Shown here: in pieces, positions 25,785-35,296 of the stretch
How positions within the stretch are numbered: the stretch's first letter is position 1
How the letters are laid out: each line of letters starts with the position of its first letter
Origin: Clostridia bacterium
Lineage (GTDB): Bacteria; Bacillota; Clostridia; Oscillospirales; CAG-272
Direction: 5' to 3'
Assembly: GCA_017410065.1 (NCBI GenBank)
Contig: JAFQRL010000031.1
Coordinates: 1 to 55,630 of the forward strand
Length of the DNA: 55,630 nucleotides
Translations under genes and position numbers: made by a program
Notes under the pieces: model-generated
Database searches by the model: none
Seen by the model: the letters and a program-made list of their open reading frames with translations, nothing else
What the model was told of the DNA's origin: nothing

Positions 25785-25837
25785 ATCTTCTCTCCGTTCC
25801 GGAAAATTAAATCGTTAATTTACGCTTATACGGTTTT

Positions 25838-25866
25838 ATTCTAGCAAAGGTTAGGCTAAAAGTCAA
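25838..25866 (-). promoter_or_regulatory. Promoter for the TIM-barrel gene
   Basis: Minus strand TTGACT (25861-25866), 17 bases, TAGAAT (25838-25843). Confidence 0.75.
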
Positions 25867-25895
25867 TAAGAAATATAAATTTTTGCCGAAAGCTC

Positions 25896-25923
25896 TTGAT
25901 TTTTGCCGTGAGTGTGGTATACT
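25896..25923 (+). promoter_or_regulatory. Promoter for the permease-proBA genes
   Basis: TTGATT (25896-25901), 16 bases, TATACT (25918-25923), about 45 bases before the ATG at 25967. Confidence 0.6.
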
Positions 25924-25966
25924 TATCGGTGTAAAATATTTAATGAATAGCGGAAGGAGCGGAAAA

Positions 25967-27082
25967 ATGGCGCGAGCCCGTGTGCTTGGATTTATAAAAA
26001 CCAATATCGTTGTTATTATCGCGGCGCTTGCGGCTATTATCACCGCCTTTATCGTGCCGCCCGACGCCGAATACCTCGGATATTTCGATCTTAAAACGCT
26101 GACCTGTCTTTTCTGCGTTCTGGCGGTGGTGTGTGCACTTCGCAATATCAGGTTCTTCTATACTCTTGCGAAGATGATCGTGCGTTGCTTCAGAACGGCA
26201 AGGCTTGCGATACTCGCCCTGGTTTACGTCACCTTTATCGGCTCAATGCTGATAGCAAACGATATGGCACTTCTCACCTTCCTTCCTCTCGGCTATTTCA
26301 TCTTACATACCACAGGCAAGGAAAAGTATATGGCGTTTGCCTTTATTATGCAGAACATTGCCGCAAATCTCGGCGGTATGCTCACCCCCTTCGGCAATCC
26401 GCAGAACCTTTATTTATACACTAAATTCAATATACCCGACGGCGAATTTATGCTGATCATGCTGCCGCCGTTTCTCATTTCCATCGCGCTTATCACCCTT
26501 TGCTGTCTCATCTTCGTGAGATGCGAGCCATTAAGGATAGAGGAGCGCGCGGCGAGCTTGCCACTCGGGCGTGTTGCGATATATCTCGTTTTATTTGCTC
26601 TTTCAATACTTATCGTTTTCAGGCTCATTCCCTTTTGGGTCGGGCTTGTCGTTATTCCTCCCGCTCTGCTTATTCTGGATAGGCAAGCACTTTTGCAGGT
26701 GGATTACGGTCTGCTTCTCACCTTCGTTTTCTTCTTTATATTCTCGGGCAATATGGCGAGGATCGAGGCGGTGCGCTCCTTCTTCTCCTATCTTCTTGAT
26801 ATGAACACGCTGGTGTTCTCCGCTCTTTCCTGCCAATTTATATCAAACGTCCCCTCGGCTATTCTGCTTTCGCAGTTTACGGATAATTACAGACATCTTT
26901 TGCTTGGTGTCAATATCGGAGGCGTTGGAAGTCTGATATCCTCTCTTGCAAGCCTTATCACCTTCAAGGAGTATTCAAAGCAGGACCCTGGGCACACCGT
27001 AAGATACGTGCTGAAATTTTCGGCGTATAATTTTGCTTTCCTATTTATACTTATAGGATTTTGTTTGATTTTCGGAATTTAA
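25967..27082 (+). CDS. SLC13/ArsB-NhaD-type permease
   Basis: The ATG at 25967 is preferred (GGAAGGAG upstream) over the frame start at 25883, which lies in the promoter. 371 residues with about ten transmembrane helices. The ion-transporter superfamily features are visible: MLIANDMALLTFLPLG and, later, AANLGGMLTPFGNPQNLYLY, the GxPQN-type loop of citrate/arsenite/sodium-proton carriers, and NVPSAILLSQF in the second half. SLC13-like carriers move dicarboxylates, sulfate or citrate with sodium. The substrate here is unknown. The gene ends 17 bases before proB, so the permease and proline genes may be cotranscribed; the link to proline is unclear. Confidence 0.85.
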   Translation: MARARVLGFIKTNIVVIIAALAAIITAFIVPPDAEYLGYFDLKTLTCLFCVLAVVCALRNIRFFYTLAKMIVRCFRTARLAILALVYVTFIGSMLIANDMALLTFLPLGYFILHTTGKEKYMAFAFIMQNIAANLGGMLTPFGNPQNLYLYTKFNIPDGEFMLIMLPPFLISIALITLCCLIFVRCEPLRIEERAASLPLGRVAIYLVLFALSILIVFRLIPFWVGLVVIPPALLILDRQALLQVDYGLLLTFVFFFIFSGNMARIEAVRSFFSYLLDMNTLVFSALSCQFISNVPSAILLSQFTDNYRHLLLGVNIGGVGSLISSLASLITFKEYSKQDPGHTVRYVLKFSAYNFAFLFILIGFCLIFGI

Positions 27083-27099
27083 ATGTTTGGAGATAATTT

Positions 27100-27870
27100 A
27101 TGAGGATCGTTATTAAAATCGGAACCTCCACACTCACTTATGCGGGAGGCTTTGTGAATATTCGCAGGATCGAGGCGCTTTGCAAGGCGGTCAGCGATAT
27201 AAAAAATGCGGGGCACGAGGTAATACTCGTTTCCTCGGGTGCTATCGGTATGGGCGTTGGCAAGCTTCATCTTTCAAAAAAGCCCTCGGATATAGCGGGC
27301 AAGCAGGCTTGCGCGGCGGTGGGTCAGTGCGAGCTGATGTATACATACGACAAGCTCTTTGGCGAATATAATCACACCGTGGCGCAGATACTTCTCACGG
27401 CACCCGATCTGAGCTGCGAGGACAGGCTTGCAAAGTTCAGCAACACTATGTCCTGGCTTCTCGGCTACGGCGTGCTTCCCATTATCAACGAAAACGACAC
27501 CGTCTCCACGGAGGAGATAGAATTCGGCGATAACGATACCCTTGCGGCAAGAGTTGCCGTGAGTGCAAAGGCAGATCTTTTGGTGCTTCTTTCGGATATT
27601 GACGGCCTTTACACGGCAGATCCTCACACAAGCAGGGATGCCGCGCTTATCACAGAGGTCCGCGAGCTCGACGATGAGATAATGGCTCTCGGAGGAAGTG
27701 CGGGCTCGGCTCTCGGCACGGGCGGTATGGTAACGAAGCTCAGAGCGGCAAGGATCGCCACCGAGGCGGGCTGTGATATGATAATCACGAACGGAGAATC
27801 TCCCGAAAATCTTTACGCGGTGCTTGACGGCGTGGCGGTCGGCACAAGATTTTATGCGAAAAGGAACTGA
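27100..27870 (+). CDS. proB: Glutamate 5-kinase
   Basis: 256 residues of the amino acid kinase family. KIGTSTLT and [13 protein letters not shown] bind [20 protein letters not shown] binds glutamate, and [13 protein letters not shown] is the conserved C-terminal element. It phosphorylates L-glutamate in the first step of proline synthesis. The PUA domain of E. coli ProB (367 residues) is absent, as in some other bacterial forms. proA follows after one base and proC is downstream, so the whole glutamate-to-proline route is in one place. Confidence 0.95.
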   Translation: MRIVIKIGTSTLTYAGGFVNIRRIEALCKAVSDIKNAGHEVILVSSGAIGMGVGKLHLSKKPSDIAGKQACAAVGQCELMYTYDKLFGEYNHTVAQILLTAPDLSCEDRLAKFSNTMSWLLGYGVLPIINENDTVSTEEIEFGDNDTLAARVAVSAKADLLVLLSDIDGLYTADPHTSRDAALITEVRELDDEIMALGGSAGSALGTGGMVTKLRAARIATEAGCDMIITNGESPENLYAVLDGVAVGTRFYAKRN

Positions 27871-27871
27871 T

Positions 27872-29134
27872 ATGGCTAGTGCAACTATTGCTCTTTGCGA
27901 GCGCGCCAAGGCGGCGGCTGTCTCGCTTCGGTCGCTTAACGACGAAAAAATAAACACGGCGCTTTATTATATGGCGGAGGCGTTGATCTCCGAAAAGGAT
28001 AAGATACTCTCGGCAAACCGCGAGGATCTTTCTGCGGCGGTCGGCGTGATCTCCGAGGTTATGCTCGACAGGCTTCGCCTGACTGATGAAAGAATAGCCT
28101 CTATGGCGGATGGCATCAGGGAGATAGCAAAGCTTACCTCCCCTCTTGGCAGGGTGCTTGAAGAAGTCACAAGACCGAACGGACTTAAGATCGAAAAGGT
28201 GAGCGTGCCCATCGGGGTCATCGCTATTATATACGAATCCCGCCCCAACGTTACCTCCGATGCGGCGGCTCTTGCTCTGAAAAGCGGAAATGCCTGCGTG
28301 CTTAAAAGCGGCAAGGAGGCGTATAGGTCGGCAAGGGCTATCGTTGATGCTCTGCGCCTCGGACTCATCCGCGCGGGGGTCACAAAGGATGCTGTCGGCT
28401 TGGTTGACGACATAACAAGGGCGGGCGCAAACGAACTTATGAGGGCAAACGGACTCGTTGATATGCTTATACCGAGAGGCGGCGCAGGGCTTATCCGCGC
28501 TTGCGTTGAGGGCGCAACGGTTCCCTGCCTTGAAACAGGCACGGGCATTTGCCATATTTACGTAGATTCCGATGCCGATATCGAAAAGGCACTTTCTATC
28601 GTGAAGAACGCAAAGACCAGTCGCCCATCGGTGTGCAATGCGGCGGAGGTCTGCCTCGTTGCAAGAGACGTTGCGGAGGAGTTTCTTCCGAGGCTGAAAG
28701 AAGCTCTTGTTGACGAACGCATCTCCGAGGGAAAGATACCCGTGGAGCTGAGGCTTTGCGGGGAGTCGGCGAAGATCATCTCGGGCACCTTGGCATCGAA
28801 TGAGGATTTTGACACCGAATTTCTTGATTATATTCTCGCCGTCCGAATTGTTTCGGATGCTAATGAGGCGGCGGAGCATATAGCGAAGCATTCAACTCAC
28901 CACTCCGAGGCGATAGTCACGGAGAACGCGGAAACGGCAAAGGAGTTCTGCTCGACGGTGGACAGTGCGGCGGTCTACGTTAATGCATCGACGAGATTTA
29001 CCGACGGCGGCGAATTCGGGCTTGGCTGTGAGATGGGAATTTCCACCCAGAAGCTTCACGCAAGAGGTCCTCTCGGCATAAGAGAGCTTACAACTTATAA
29101 GTATATAATTACAGGCGACGGGCAGATAAGATAA
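27872..29134 (+). CDS. proA: Glutamate-5-semialdehyde dehydrogenase
   Basis: 420 residues from the ATG at 27872, one base after the proB stop, which is preferred over the earlier in-frame ATG at 27824 inside proB. Aldehyde dehydrogenase fold with [55 protein letters not shown] (candidate catalytic Cys) and the C-terminal [20 protein letters not shown], all typical of ProA. It reduces glutamyl-5-phosphate with NADPH to glutamate semialdehyde, which cyclises to pyrroline-5-carboxylate for ProC. Confidence 0.97.
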   Translation: MASATIALCERAKAAAVSLRSLNDEKINTALYYMAEALISEKDKILSANREDLSAAVGVISEVMLDRLRLTDERIASMADGIREIAKLTSPLGRVLEEVTRPNGLKIEKVSVPIGVIAIIYESRPNVTSDAAALALKSGNACVLKSGKEAYRSARAIVDALRLGLIRAGVTKDAVGLVDDITRAGANELMRANGLVDMLIPRGGAGLIRACVEGATVPCLETGTGICHIYVDSDADIEKALSIVKNAKTSRPSVCNAAEVCLVARDVAEEFLPRLKEALVDERISEGKIPVELRLCGESAKIISGTLASNEDFDTEFLDYILAVRIVSDANEAAEHIAKHSTHHSEAIVTENAETAKEFCSTVDSAAVYVNASTRFTDGGEFGLGCEMGISTQKLHARGPLGIRELTTYKYIITGDGQIR

Positions 29135-29222
29135 GCCGATATTATAGAAATGAGAGCATAGCTCTCAAATTCGGGACAGATAAGCCCCGATCATAGCAAA
29201 GAGAGCTATGCTCTCAATTTCG
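29130..29222. repeat. Imperfect 44-base tandem repeat with two hairpins between proA and proC
   Basis: Units at 29130-29173 and 29179-29222. Each contains a perfect 6-base stem hairpin: GAGAGC-ATA-GCTCTC (29152-29166) and GAGAGC-TAT-GCTCTC (29201-29215). The second core is the exact reverse complement of the first, so the two could also pair with each other. The first unit starts within the last codons of proA. Confidence 0.75.
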
Positions 29223-29278
29223 CGGCGCGGGCTACGCGCAAAGATAAAATGCCCAAGGGCAAGGCTTTAGGAGAAAAA

Positions 29279-30070
29279 ATGAAAATAGGATTTATAGGTT
29301 GCGGAAATATGGGCTCGGCTCTTGCAAAAGCCGTGGCAAAATACGAGGGCGCGGAGCTTTATCTTTCGGATCACAACGAGCCAAAGGCGATCTCCCTTGC
29401 TAAAGAGCTTTCGGGCACGGCACTTGATAACTGCGGTGTTGCAGAGCTTTGCGAGGTGATCTTCCTTGCAGTGAAGCCGAATATTATTGCGACGGCTCTT
29501 GAGAGCATCAAAGAGAAAATAACAAAGAGACGTCCGCTGATCGTTTCTATGGCGGCAGGCGTTAAGCTTGAAAAGCTCCTTTCCATTCTCGGCGAGGACT
29601 ACCCCGTGATAAGAATTATGCCCAACACTCCCTGTGCGGTCGGTAAGGGAATGATAACCTGGTGCAAGAGCTCGGGTGTTGGTGATGCTATGGCGGCTGA
29701 TTTCGAAAAAATGCTTTCCGCCGCAGGCAGACTTGATATGCTCCCCGAGGGGCTTATCGATGCGGCGAGCGCGGTTGCGGGCTGTGGTCCCGCGTTCGTT
29801 TATATGTTTGCGGATGCACTTGCGGACGGAGGAGTTGCCGCAGGTCTGCCAAGAGACAAGGCACTTTCCTATGCAATTGAGACTATCATAGGCGCGGGCG
29901 AGATGATGAAGGCTACGGGCAAGCATCCCGAGACCTTAAAGGACGAGGTATGCTCTCCCGGCGGAAGCACCATTGAGGGAGTGCTCGCTCTTGAGGACGG
30001 CGCATTCAGGTCCACCGCATCGGGTGCGGTTATCGCCGCATACGAGAAAACAAAAAAGCTCGGTAAGTGA
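29279..30070 (+). CDS. proC: Pyrroline-5-carboxylate reductase
   Basis: 263 residues from the ATG at 29279, with AGGAG six bases upstream. The N-terminal KIGFIGCGNMGSALAKA is a Rossmann NADPH site. RIMPNTPCAVGKGMITW, AVAGCGPAFVYMFADALADGG and PGGSTIEGVLALEDGAFR are the expected ProC segments. It catalyses the last step of proline synthesis. The gap to proA holds two hairpins that could regulate or process the message. A bidirectional terminator follows. Confidence 0.96.
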   Translation: MKIGFIGCGNMGSALAKAVAKYEGAELYLSDHNEPKAISLAKELSGTALDNCGVAELCEVIFLAVKPNIIATALESIKEKITKRRPLIVSMAAGVKLEKLLSILGEDYPVIRIMPNTPCAVGKGMITWCKSSGVGDAMAADFEKMLSAAGRLDMLPEGLIDAASAVAGCGPAFVYMFADALADGGVAAGLPRDKALSYAIETIIGAGEMMKATGKHPETLKDEVCSPGGSTIEGVLALEDGAFRSTASGAVIAAYEKTKKLGK

Positions 30071-30189
30071 CCCTCTATCAAAAGCCCACGATAAGGCAGA
30101 ATATCAAAAATCCCCATCCGACTCAAAGAAATTATTCTTATATAAAAAGATGGCTTCCGTTATCCTTCTGTAACAGTAAAATATCGAAT

Positions 30190-30234
30190 AAAAACGCCAA
30201 GGCGCATTGAATTTCGCAAGCCTTGGCGTTTTTT
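30190..30234. terminator. Terminator after proC, bidirectional
   Basis: Arms AAAAACGCCAAGGC and GCCTTGGCGTTTTTT flank a 16-base loop; the T-run is on the plus strand and the matching A-run lies upstream. It separates proC from the leftward DUF4832 gene. Confidence 0.85.
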
Positions 30235-30306
30235 GCCATATTTGACTATAATTATTTACATTTTGTACTGTTTTAAATTGTTTTAAAGCAAATGCTTCAT
30301 TCTGTA

Positions 30307-31626
30307 TCAGCCAATCTTTATTTCTCCCGATATAACAGAAAAGCCGTCTGATCTTTCGGATGATGTGGCAAAAAGAATATTCTCATTTTCCCCAACTATT
30401 CCCGCTTCAAGCCTATAAGAGCCCTTCTTAAGATCCTCGGGGAGATGTATTTCAAGATTGAAAATATTATCGCCCGGGAGCCATTTTCTTATATCAACGT
30501 TTTGCGGATAATCAAGTGATACCCCATCCCCCTTCAAGCGAAGAACAAAATCGTACTTATGATATATGGGAGCTACGCCTCGGTTTTCGATCCAAAGGCA
30601 AAGCGAGAGAGTGTCTCCCGAGCTTGCGGCGTGAGGATAGTCAAGGCGACGGACGGAAAATCTATATCCCATCTTCTTTTCCCACTCCTCCATTTTTCCT
30701 CGCCATACCTCGGGGATCGCAACCGATTTTGCATTCAACGAGGTGATATGCCATTTGAGGGACTGCTCGATTATATAATCGATATCCCAGCCCATATTCA
30801 ACCAATGCCCAACGACCCAACAGGTCTCAAACTGTATCGGTCCTCCAAGCCAGGAATCCTTCATTTCGGGGAACAGATGTGGGTAATGATTAAACATATG
30901 TGCGTTCATATTTCCAAGGCAATCTGCCCTGAAGCCAATAGGACGGTAGGTGCTTGCGTAATGAACGAGCTCGGGGGAATTGAATTGCGCGGAGAGGGGC
31001 GTATTTTTTAGGGACTCCATATAAGTTCTGACAAGCGGCTTCCACATATCCGAGGGGAGCATATCCATCTGCGAGCCCTCGCCCCACGCGCTGACAATTG
31101 ACATATCCATCGACGTTATGTTGTGGTTTTCGTCTATCATTTTGCAAACTCTTGCCACAACCTCGCCGAAGCGACGAAAATAAGCCTCGGTGATCGGCGA
31201 GCACTTATCTCCTATCTCTCTATCCGCAAGATTGTGAAGCCTTTTAAACCACGGAGGAAGATCAAGCTCGGGTCGTGCGGCGTGGGGTATCAGCCTGAGC
31301 ATAAGCTTTTCGCCTGTCGCTTCCGCTCTTTCAAGCAGACGGTCGATGATGGCGAGGTCGTATTCTCCGTCCCTCGGTTCAAGGCGGAACCAAGGGATGC
31401 GGAAGTATGCTATTCGGGTTTTCGGGTAATATCCGTCGGTGCTCGGCGTTGGGACCCAAGGCTCCTCCGTAAGATGCTCCATTTGCCAGCCGCGCTCGGG
31501 CGACCAATTCAGGTTCTTGCCGTCCGATGAGAACCGCTGAAAGCTTGTGAAGCCCTTATGTGGATTGGGAAGCAGCTCTTCAGAGGGCATATAATTTGAG
31601 TGTGAATCGGGAGAACGAAGCTTCAT
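30307..31626 (-). CDS. DUF4832 family glycosidase-like protein
   Basis: 439 residues with no signal peptide. The N-terminus LLPNPHKGFTSFQRF opens a TIM barrel with AYFRIPWFRLEPRDGEYD, KLMLRLIPHAARPELDLPPWFK and SIVSAWGEGSQMDMLP. The acidic WGEGS could be the catalytic Glu of a GH-A-type barrel. The C-terminal part (about 320-435) is beta-rich (LWIENRGVAPIYHKYDFVLRLKG) and corresponds to DUF4832. Family members are often annotated as beta-galactosidase-like in Bacteroides and Firmicutes carbohydrate loci. It is followed on the same strand by the DUF5107 gene. A carbohydrate-active role is inferred. Confidence 0.78.
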   Translation of the reverse strand: MKLRSPDSHSNYMPSEELLPNPHKGFTSFQRFSSDGKNLNWSPERGWQMEHLTEEPWVPTPSTDGYYPKTRIAYFRIPWFRLEPRDGEYDLAIIDRLLERAEATGEKLMLRLIPHAARPELDLPPWFKRLHNLADREIGDKCSPITEAYFRRFGEVVARVCKMIDENHNITSMDMSIVSAWGEGSQMDMLPSDMWKPLVRTYMESLKNTPLSAQFNSPELVHYASTYRPIGFRADCLGNMNAHMFNHYPHLFPEMKDSWLGGPIQFETCWVVGHWLNMGWDIDYIIEQSLKWHITSLNAKSVAIPEVWRGKMEEWEKKMGYRFSVRRLDYPHAASSGDTLSLCLWIENRGVAPIYHKYDFVLRLKGDGVSLDYPQNVDIRKWLPGDNIFNLEIHLPEDLKKGSYRLEAGIVGENENILFATSSERSDGFSVISGEIKIG

Positions 31627-31710
31627 TTTTATATTATTCCTCGCTATTTTTCGTGTTTATCATTGTTATTTACCATATTTTTTGCCACTTTGTGATAAGA
31701 AACGCGCCTT

Positions 31711-33612
31711 TTATTCCTTCATTACGAAGTTGAGTCTATCGGGGATAGGTGTGTCTTCGTCGTAGAGCTCGCGCCACAGCGCGCTGATTGAAAGCTCGCC
31801 CTCTTTGATATCTGCCATTTCAAATTTTTCGTTTATAATTTCCTTTGCTGAGGAGAGATCCCCTGTGCGCAGATATGCAAGGGCAAGATAGAATTTTAGC
31901 CTTGCACAGCCGCGGATCTCATCAATGAAGCCAAAGTATCGGCTGATGAGCTCCTCGGGCGCGCCGCCCTCGGTGAAGACATCTGCGGCATTAAGCACAA
32001 GACCTCTGCAAAGGTCTCCCCCAAGATCGAGAGCCTGCTTCATTTTTTGAACTGCATCTCTCATATCGCCCTCCGCCTTTGAAAGCATAGCAAGATTACG
32101 AAGGCTCCAGGGATTCGGGCAAAGCTCGTGGGATAATTCAAATTGCTCTTTTGCGGCGTCGATGTCCCCAAGAGCATAATTCATTATTCCGAGGTGATAG
32201 CAGGTGTGCCAATTTCTTCCGCTTTCGGTTTTAGAATATTCAAGAAGCTTATCTCTCGCCTCACGTGAGACGTAATAGGATTCGGGCGGTAGCTTTGGCG
32301 AGGAAGCGGGAAGTCTTCCCTCCTCCAAAAGGATCTTCCAAGGTGCCTCCGCATTGCCGACGGAGCTTTCGGGAAATTCATAATATCTGCTCTTTCCTTT
32401 TTCAAGTGCACCCCATCCCGAGCCGAGATGCTTGATGTCCCTTGAGGCTTTAAGAGGAATATCGATGCTCTTGGGGTCGGGCAATTTTGCAACCTCATTA
32501 CCAAGTGCCGCCGATGCTGCCTTCCAATCTGCCGAGAGCAGCTCTTTATCAAGGGCTGCGGCGGTGTAGCACTCCGTGAATTCAATCGTCTCGCCCGCCG
32601 CCATAGGTCTGTGCTCAAGCTGTGTGCGCATAAGCCCCGCCTGTATTTCTATGTAGCCCTCGTCCGAGCCTGTCAGATGTCGGTTCCAATTTCTGCCGCC
32701 CTTGCCCTTGCCCCAGAAGAACACCTTTCTTCCGCGGAGTGCGGTGGTCGAATATTGGAGAAGTCCTATACCGTCTTCGCCAATAGCTGCGATCCAAGGT
32801 CTGGAGGGTCTTTTAAGAACGAAGAAAACGTCTCCCGCATGGCTTGCCCTTTCGGGATAGGATATATCCGCCTCGGCGAAAATGGGTGCTTGCATACGGT
32901 CGATCGTGTAGCCATCCTTCGCATAGATACAGCCGATCATCTCATCCGCCTCGGCAAGCACTCGCACACTGCGCTCGGGCACGGCGATATTGGACCACCA
33001 ATAGGTGAAGGTATCCCCACCCGATACGTTTTCAATAGTCGTTCTAATGTAGAGCTTATCGTCGATGAGTCTTACGTTAATGCCGAAGACGGTCCCGCGG
33101 ATGCGCTCGTATTCATACATCGTAAGCACAGGGTCGCCCGAGGCGGTTTTCCCCTCTGCCGTGAATAACTGCGAACAGGTGAAGGGTGTATGCCCCTTGA
33201 TACCAACGTTCCACTCCACTCCGCCCGCGCACCAGGCATTAAGGAGCGCAAGATTAGCGGGCTGAACAATCTCGTTTTTATAAAGAAGCTCGCGACATAG
33301 CACCTTATGATAAAGGCTCCAGAGTCTACCTCCAAGCTCGGGAAGAAAAACGGCACGCATCATATCGTTTTCAAGGATCGCCGCCTTGAAGGGTCGCATT
33401 TTCAGGTCTCTGTCGTAGTCGTCCTCGGAGAGGTATGGCAAAAGGGTGCTTATCATTCCCATTCCAACGCACCTTGAGTCCTCCTCCGTCAGGTGGTCTC
33501 CGCGACTAATCTTTGAATGTATATAGGAATTGTTCTTCAGGTCGGGCATCGGGTTTTTCTCGCCGAAGCTTGCCGAATTAAGCATAATTTCCTTAAAGGT
33601 TAAGGTTGTCAT
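31711..33612 (-). CDS. DUF5107 domain protein with TPR-like tail
   Basis: 633 residues. The N-terminal 350 residues form a beta-sandwich like galactose mutarotases (VFLPELGGRLWSLYHKVL, GGVEWNVGIKGHTPFTCSQLF, RTTIENVSGGDTFTYWWSNIAV), which defines DUF5107. Residues 440-620 are helical TPR-like repeats (WHTCYHLGIMNYALGDIDAAKEQF). DUF5107 proteins are usual neighbours of glycan-degradation genes, and the mutarotase-like part may bind a sugar. The divergent AraC-type regulator is 195 bases away, so it probably controls this gene and perhaps the DUF4832 gene downstream. AGGAGG precedes the start. Confidence 0.85.
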   Translation of the reverse strand: MTTLTFKEIMLNSASFGEKNPMPDLKNNSYIHSKISRGDHLTEEDSRCVGMGMISTLLPYLSEDDYDRDLKMRPFKAAILENDMMRAVFLPELGGRLWSLYHKVLCRELLYKNEIVQPANLALLNAWCAGGVEWNVGIKGHTPFTCSQLFTAEGKTASGDPVLTMYEYERIRGTVFGINVRLIDDKLYIRTTIENVSGGDTFTYWWSNIAVPERSVRVLAEADEMIGCIYAKDGYTIDRMQAPIFAEADISYPERASHAGDVFFVLKRPSRPWIAAIGEDGIGLLQYSTTALRGRKVFFWGKGKGGRNWNRHLTGSDEGYIEIQAGLMRTQLEHRPMAAGETIEFTECYTAAALDKELLSADWKAASAALGNEVAKLPDPKSIDIPLKASRDIKHLGSGWGALEKGKSRYYEFPESSVGNAEAPWKILLEEGRLPASSPKLPPESYYVSREARDKLLEYSKTESGRNWHTCYHLGIMNYALGDIDAAKEQFELSHELCPNPWSLRNLAMLSKAEGDMRDAVQKMKQALDLGGDLCRGLVLNAADVFTEGGAPEELISRYFGFIDEIRGCARLKFYLALAYLRTGDLSSAKEIINEKFEMADIKEGELSISALWRELYDEDTPIPDRLNFVMKE

Positions 33613-33734
33613 TTCTCCTCCTGTCGCACGCCGTGCAATAATTATTCTTATAAACAGTTTAGCCGATGCCGCTTATATCTTCAATGAATGAGAAAACTAT
33701 TTTTTTGTAAAATACGATTTTTTAGGAATAATAC

Positions 33735-33763
33735 TTGAAATATCTATAGAAATCCTGTATAAT
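33735..33763 (+). promoter_or_regulatory. Promoter for the AraC-type gene
   Basis: TTGAAA (33735-33740), 17 bases, TATAAT (33758-33763), about 45 bases before the ATG at 33808. Confidence 0.7.
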
Positions 33764-33807
33764 AGTTCTTGTATTAGTATATCGCACAAATTTCGGGAGG
33801 TCCTTTT

Positions 33808-34581
33808 ATGACAGAGGAACGCTTGGATTTTAATATCGGAGAGATAGGTGTCATAGTTTATAAGGCAGAGGATTCGCACTTCGACTACACCTGCAACCAT
33901 AGAGCCCAGGACGGCTTCGTGCTGATCACGGAGGGTGTGGGCGAGCTTTATTCTCCCAAGGAGGAATGGCAAGGCATCCGAGGGGGAGATCTTATTATTG
34001 TGAGACGCGGCGATAATTACCGATTAAAATTTAACACGCCCTGCGCCTACGTTACAAGCGCATTCAATATCACAAGCGCAAAAGGCTTTGAGCTACCGAA
34101 GATCTGGCATCCTAGCGACTATTATTTCCAAAGCATATTGAGTATGGCAAAAATATGGTCGAGGCAAGGGTACGACAGAGACCTGGCTTGCAGGATCGGT
34201 CTTCTTGAGCTTTTCCGCGCCTTGATCTGTGAAAAAAGAGCGCCCGTCGGCGGCACCGAGCTGGTGCTTTCACGCGCAAAAGACTTTATCCACAAAAGCT
34301 TCAAGCGGAATTTTACCGCCGAGGAGATAGCCGCCTCTTGCGCTGTGAGCCCATCTTATCTTCGCGCTTTGTTTGTAAAAAACAACGGTATAACAATTAC
34401 GGAATACAGAGACAGCCTCAGGCTCAAGGCGGCGAAGGAAATGCTTGATAGCGGAATGTTTGCCATAAAGGAAATATCGGACGAGCTCGGCTTTTGCGAT
34501 GTTTACTATTTCACCAAGTTTTTCAAAAAAGCCGCAGGAGCTTCCCCTGCAAGCTACCGCAAAGGTGAGAAAAAGCAGTAA
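33808..34581 (+). CDS. AraC family transcriptional regulator
   Basis: 257 residues: an N-terminal cupin-like sensing domain (about 15-110: DGFVLITEGVGELYSPKEEW) and a C-terminal pair of helix-turn-helices (about 155-255, with FTAEEIAASCAVSPSYLRALFVK and IKEISDELGFCDVYYFTKFFK). AraC proteins of this size bind sugars or related small molecules and regulate divergent genes. The DUF5107 gene is divergent from it, which makes it the likely target. The 4'-phosphopantetheinyl transferase gene starts 30 bases downstream on the same strand. Confidence 0.9.
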   Translation: MTEERLDFNIGEIGVIVYKAEDSHFDYTCNHRAQDGFVLITEGVGELYSPKEEWQGIRGGDLIIVRRGDNYRLKFNTPCAYVTSAFNITSAKGFELPKIWHPSDYYFQSILSMAKIWSRQGYDRDLACRIGLLELFRALICEKRAPVGGTELVLSRAKDFIHKSFKRNFTAEEIAASCAVSPSYLRALFVKNNGITITEYRDSLRLKAAKEMLDSGMFAIKEISDELGFCDVYYFTKFFKKAAGASPASYRKGEKKQ

Positions 34582-34611
34582 ATAATATAGAAGATTTTAG
34601 GAGATTGTGCC

Positions 34612-35202
34612 GTGACTTACGTATATTTTGCGCCCCTGCCCGACAGAGAGATCGGCGCGCCGCTTCTTCCCGAGGCAAGATGGCTTGCGGTGAAGGACAT
34701 TAAAAACGATAAGGTTAAAAAAGAAAAATATTTTGCTTGGAGACTTCTTGAGTACGGTCTTTCGGATTCCTTCGGCTTGACGGTCGCCGAGGCGGCTCTC
34801 ACCGTCAGCGAGCTTGGAAGATGGTCATCGCCCTGCGTATATTTTTCAATATCTCATAGCTCGGGGGCATTGGCTGTGGCTATCTCGGATAGCCCCTGCG
34901 GAATAGATATTGAGCCCGAATGCGGAAGATGGAGCGAGGAGCTCGTAAAAAGATATCTGAACGATGAAGAATACGCTCGCTATTCAGCCCATCCCGAGGC
35001 ATCAAGACGCGAGGAATTTCTTAAGATATGGACGGCAAAGGAGGCGATCTTCAAGGCATCGGGCAAGGAGCATTTTTCTCCGCGCGACACGGACACCGCC
35101 TCTCACGAATACAAAACAATCAAGGTAACTATCGGCGAAGGATCATATATCGCCTCTGCCGTATTTTGCGGCGATATCATCGTAAAACATATCAATTTGT
35201 AA
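34612..35202 (+). CDS. 4'-phosphopantetheinyl transferase superfamily protein
   Basis: 196 residues, GTG start with AGGAGA just before. Core Sfp-type motifs are SISHSSGALAVA, CGIDIEPE (metal-binding Asp and Glu) and KIWTAKEAIFKASG (WxxKEA). The family moves the phosphopantetheine arm from coenzyme A onto carrier proteins of fatty acid, polyketide or nonribosomal peptide synthesis. The N-terminus (YVYFAPLPD...) is short. No carrier protein or synthase is nearby, so its target is unknown. Confidence 0.88.
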   Translation: MTYVYFAPLPDREIGAPLLPEARWLAVKDIKNDKVKKEKYFAWRLLEYGLSDSFGLTVAEAALTVSELGRWSSPCVYFSISHSSGALAVAISDSPCGIDIEPECGRWSEELVKRYLNDEEYARYSAHPEASRREEFLKIWTAKEAIFKASGKEHFSPRDTDTASHEYKTIKVTIGEGSYIASAVFCGDIIVKHINL

Positions 35203-35224
35203 ATTACTATTTACATTTACTCAA

Positions 35225-35290
35225 AAATAAAACAGCAGAAGAATGATCCGCGGGCGTGCCCAAGCTTATTCTTCTGCTGCTTTTATTTTA
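35225..35290. terminator. Bidirectional terminator
   Basis: Arms CAGCAGAAGAAT (35233-35244) and ATTCTTCTGCTG (35268-35279), flanked by AAAATAAAA on the left and TTTTATTTTA on the right. It separates two convergent genes. Confidence 0.85.
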
Positions 35291-35296
35291 TTCTAA

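Noticed and set aside
27785..28891. A 368-codon leftward frame opposite proA
   Set aside because: proA has all family motifs, and the opposite frame has no recognisable domain or ribosome site.
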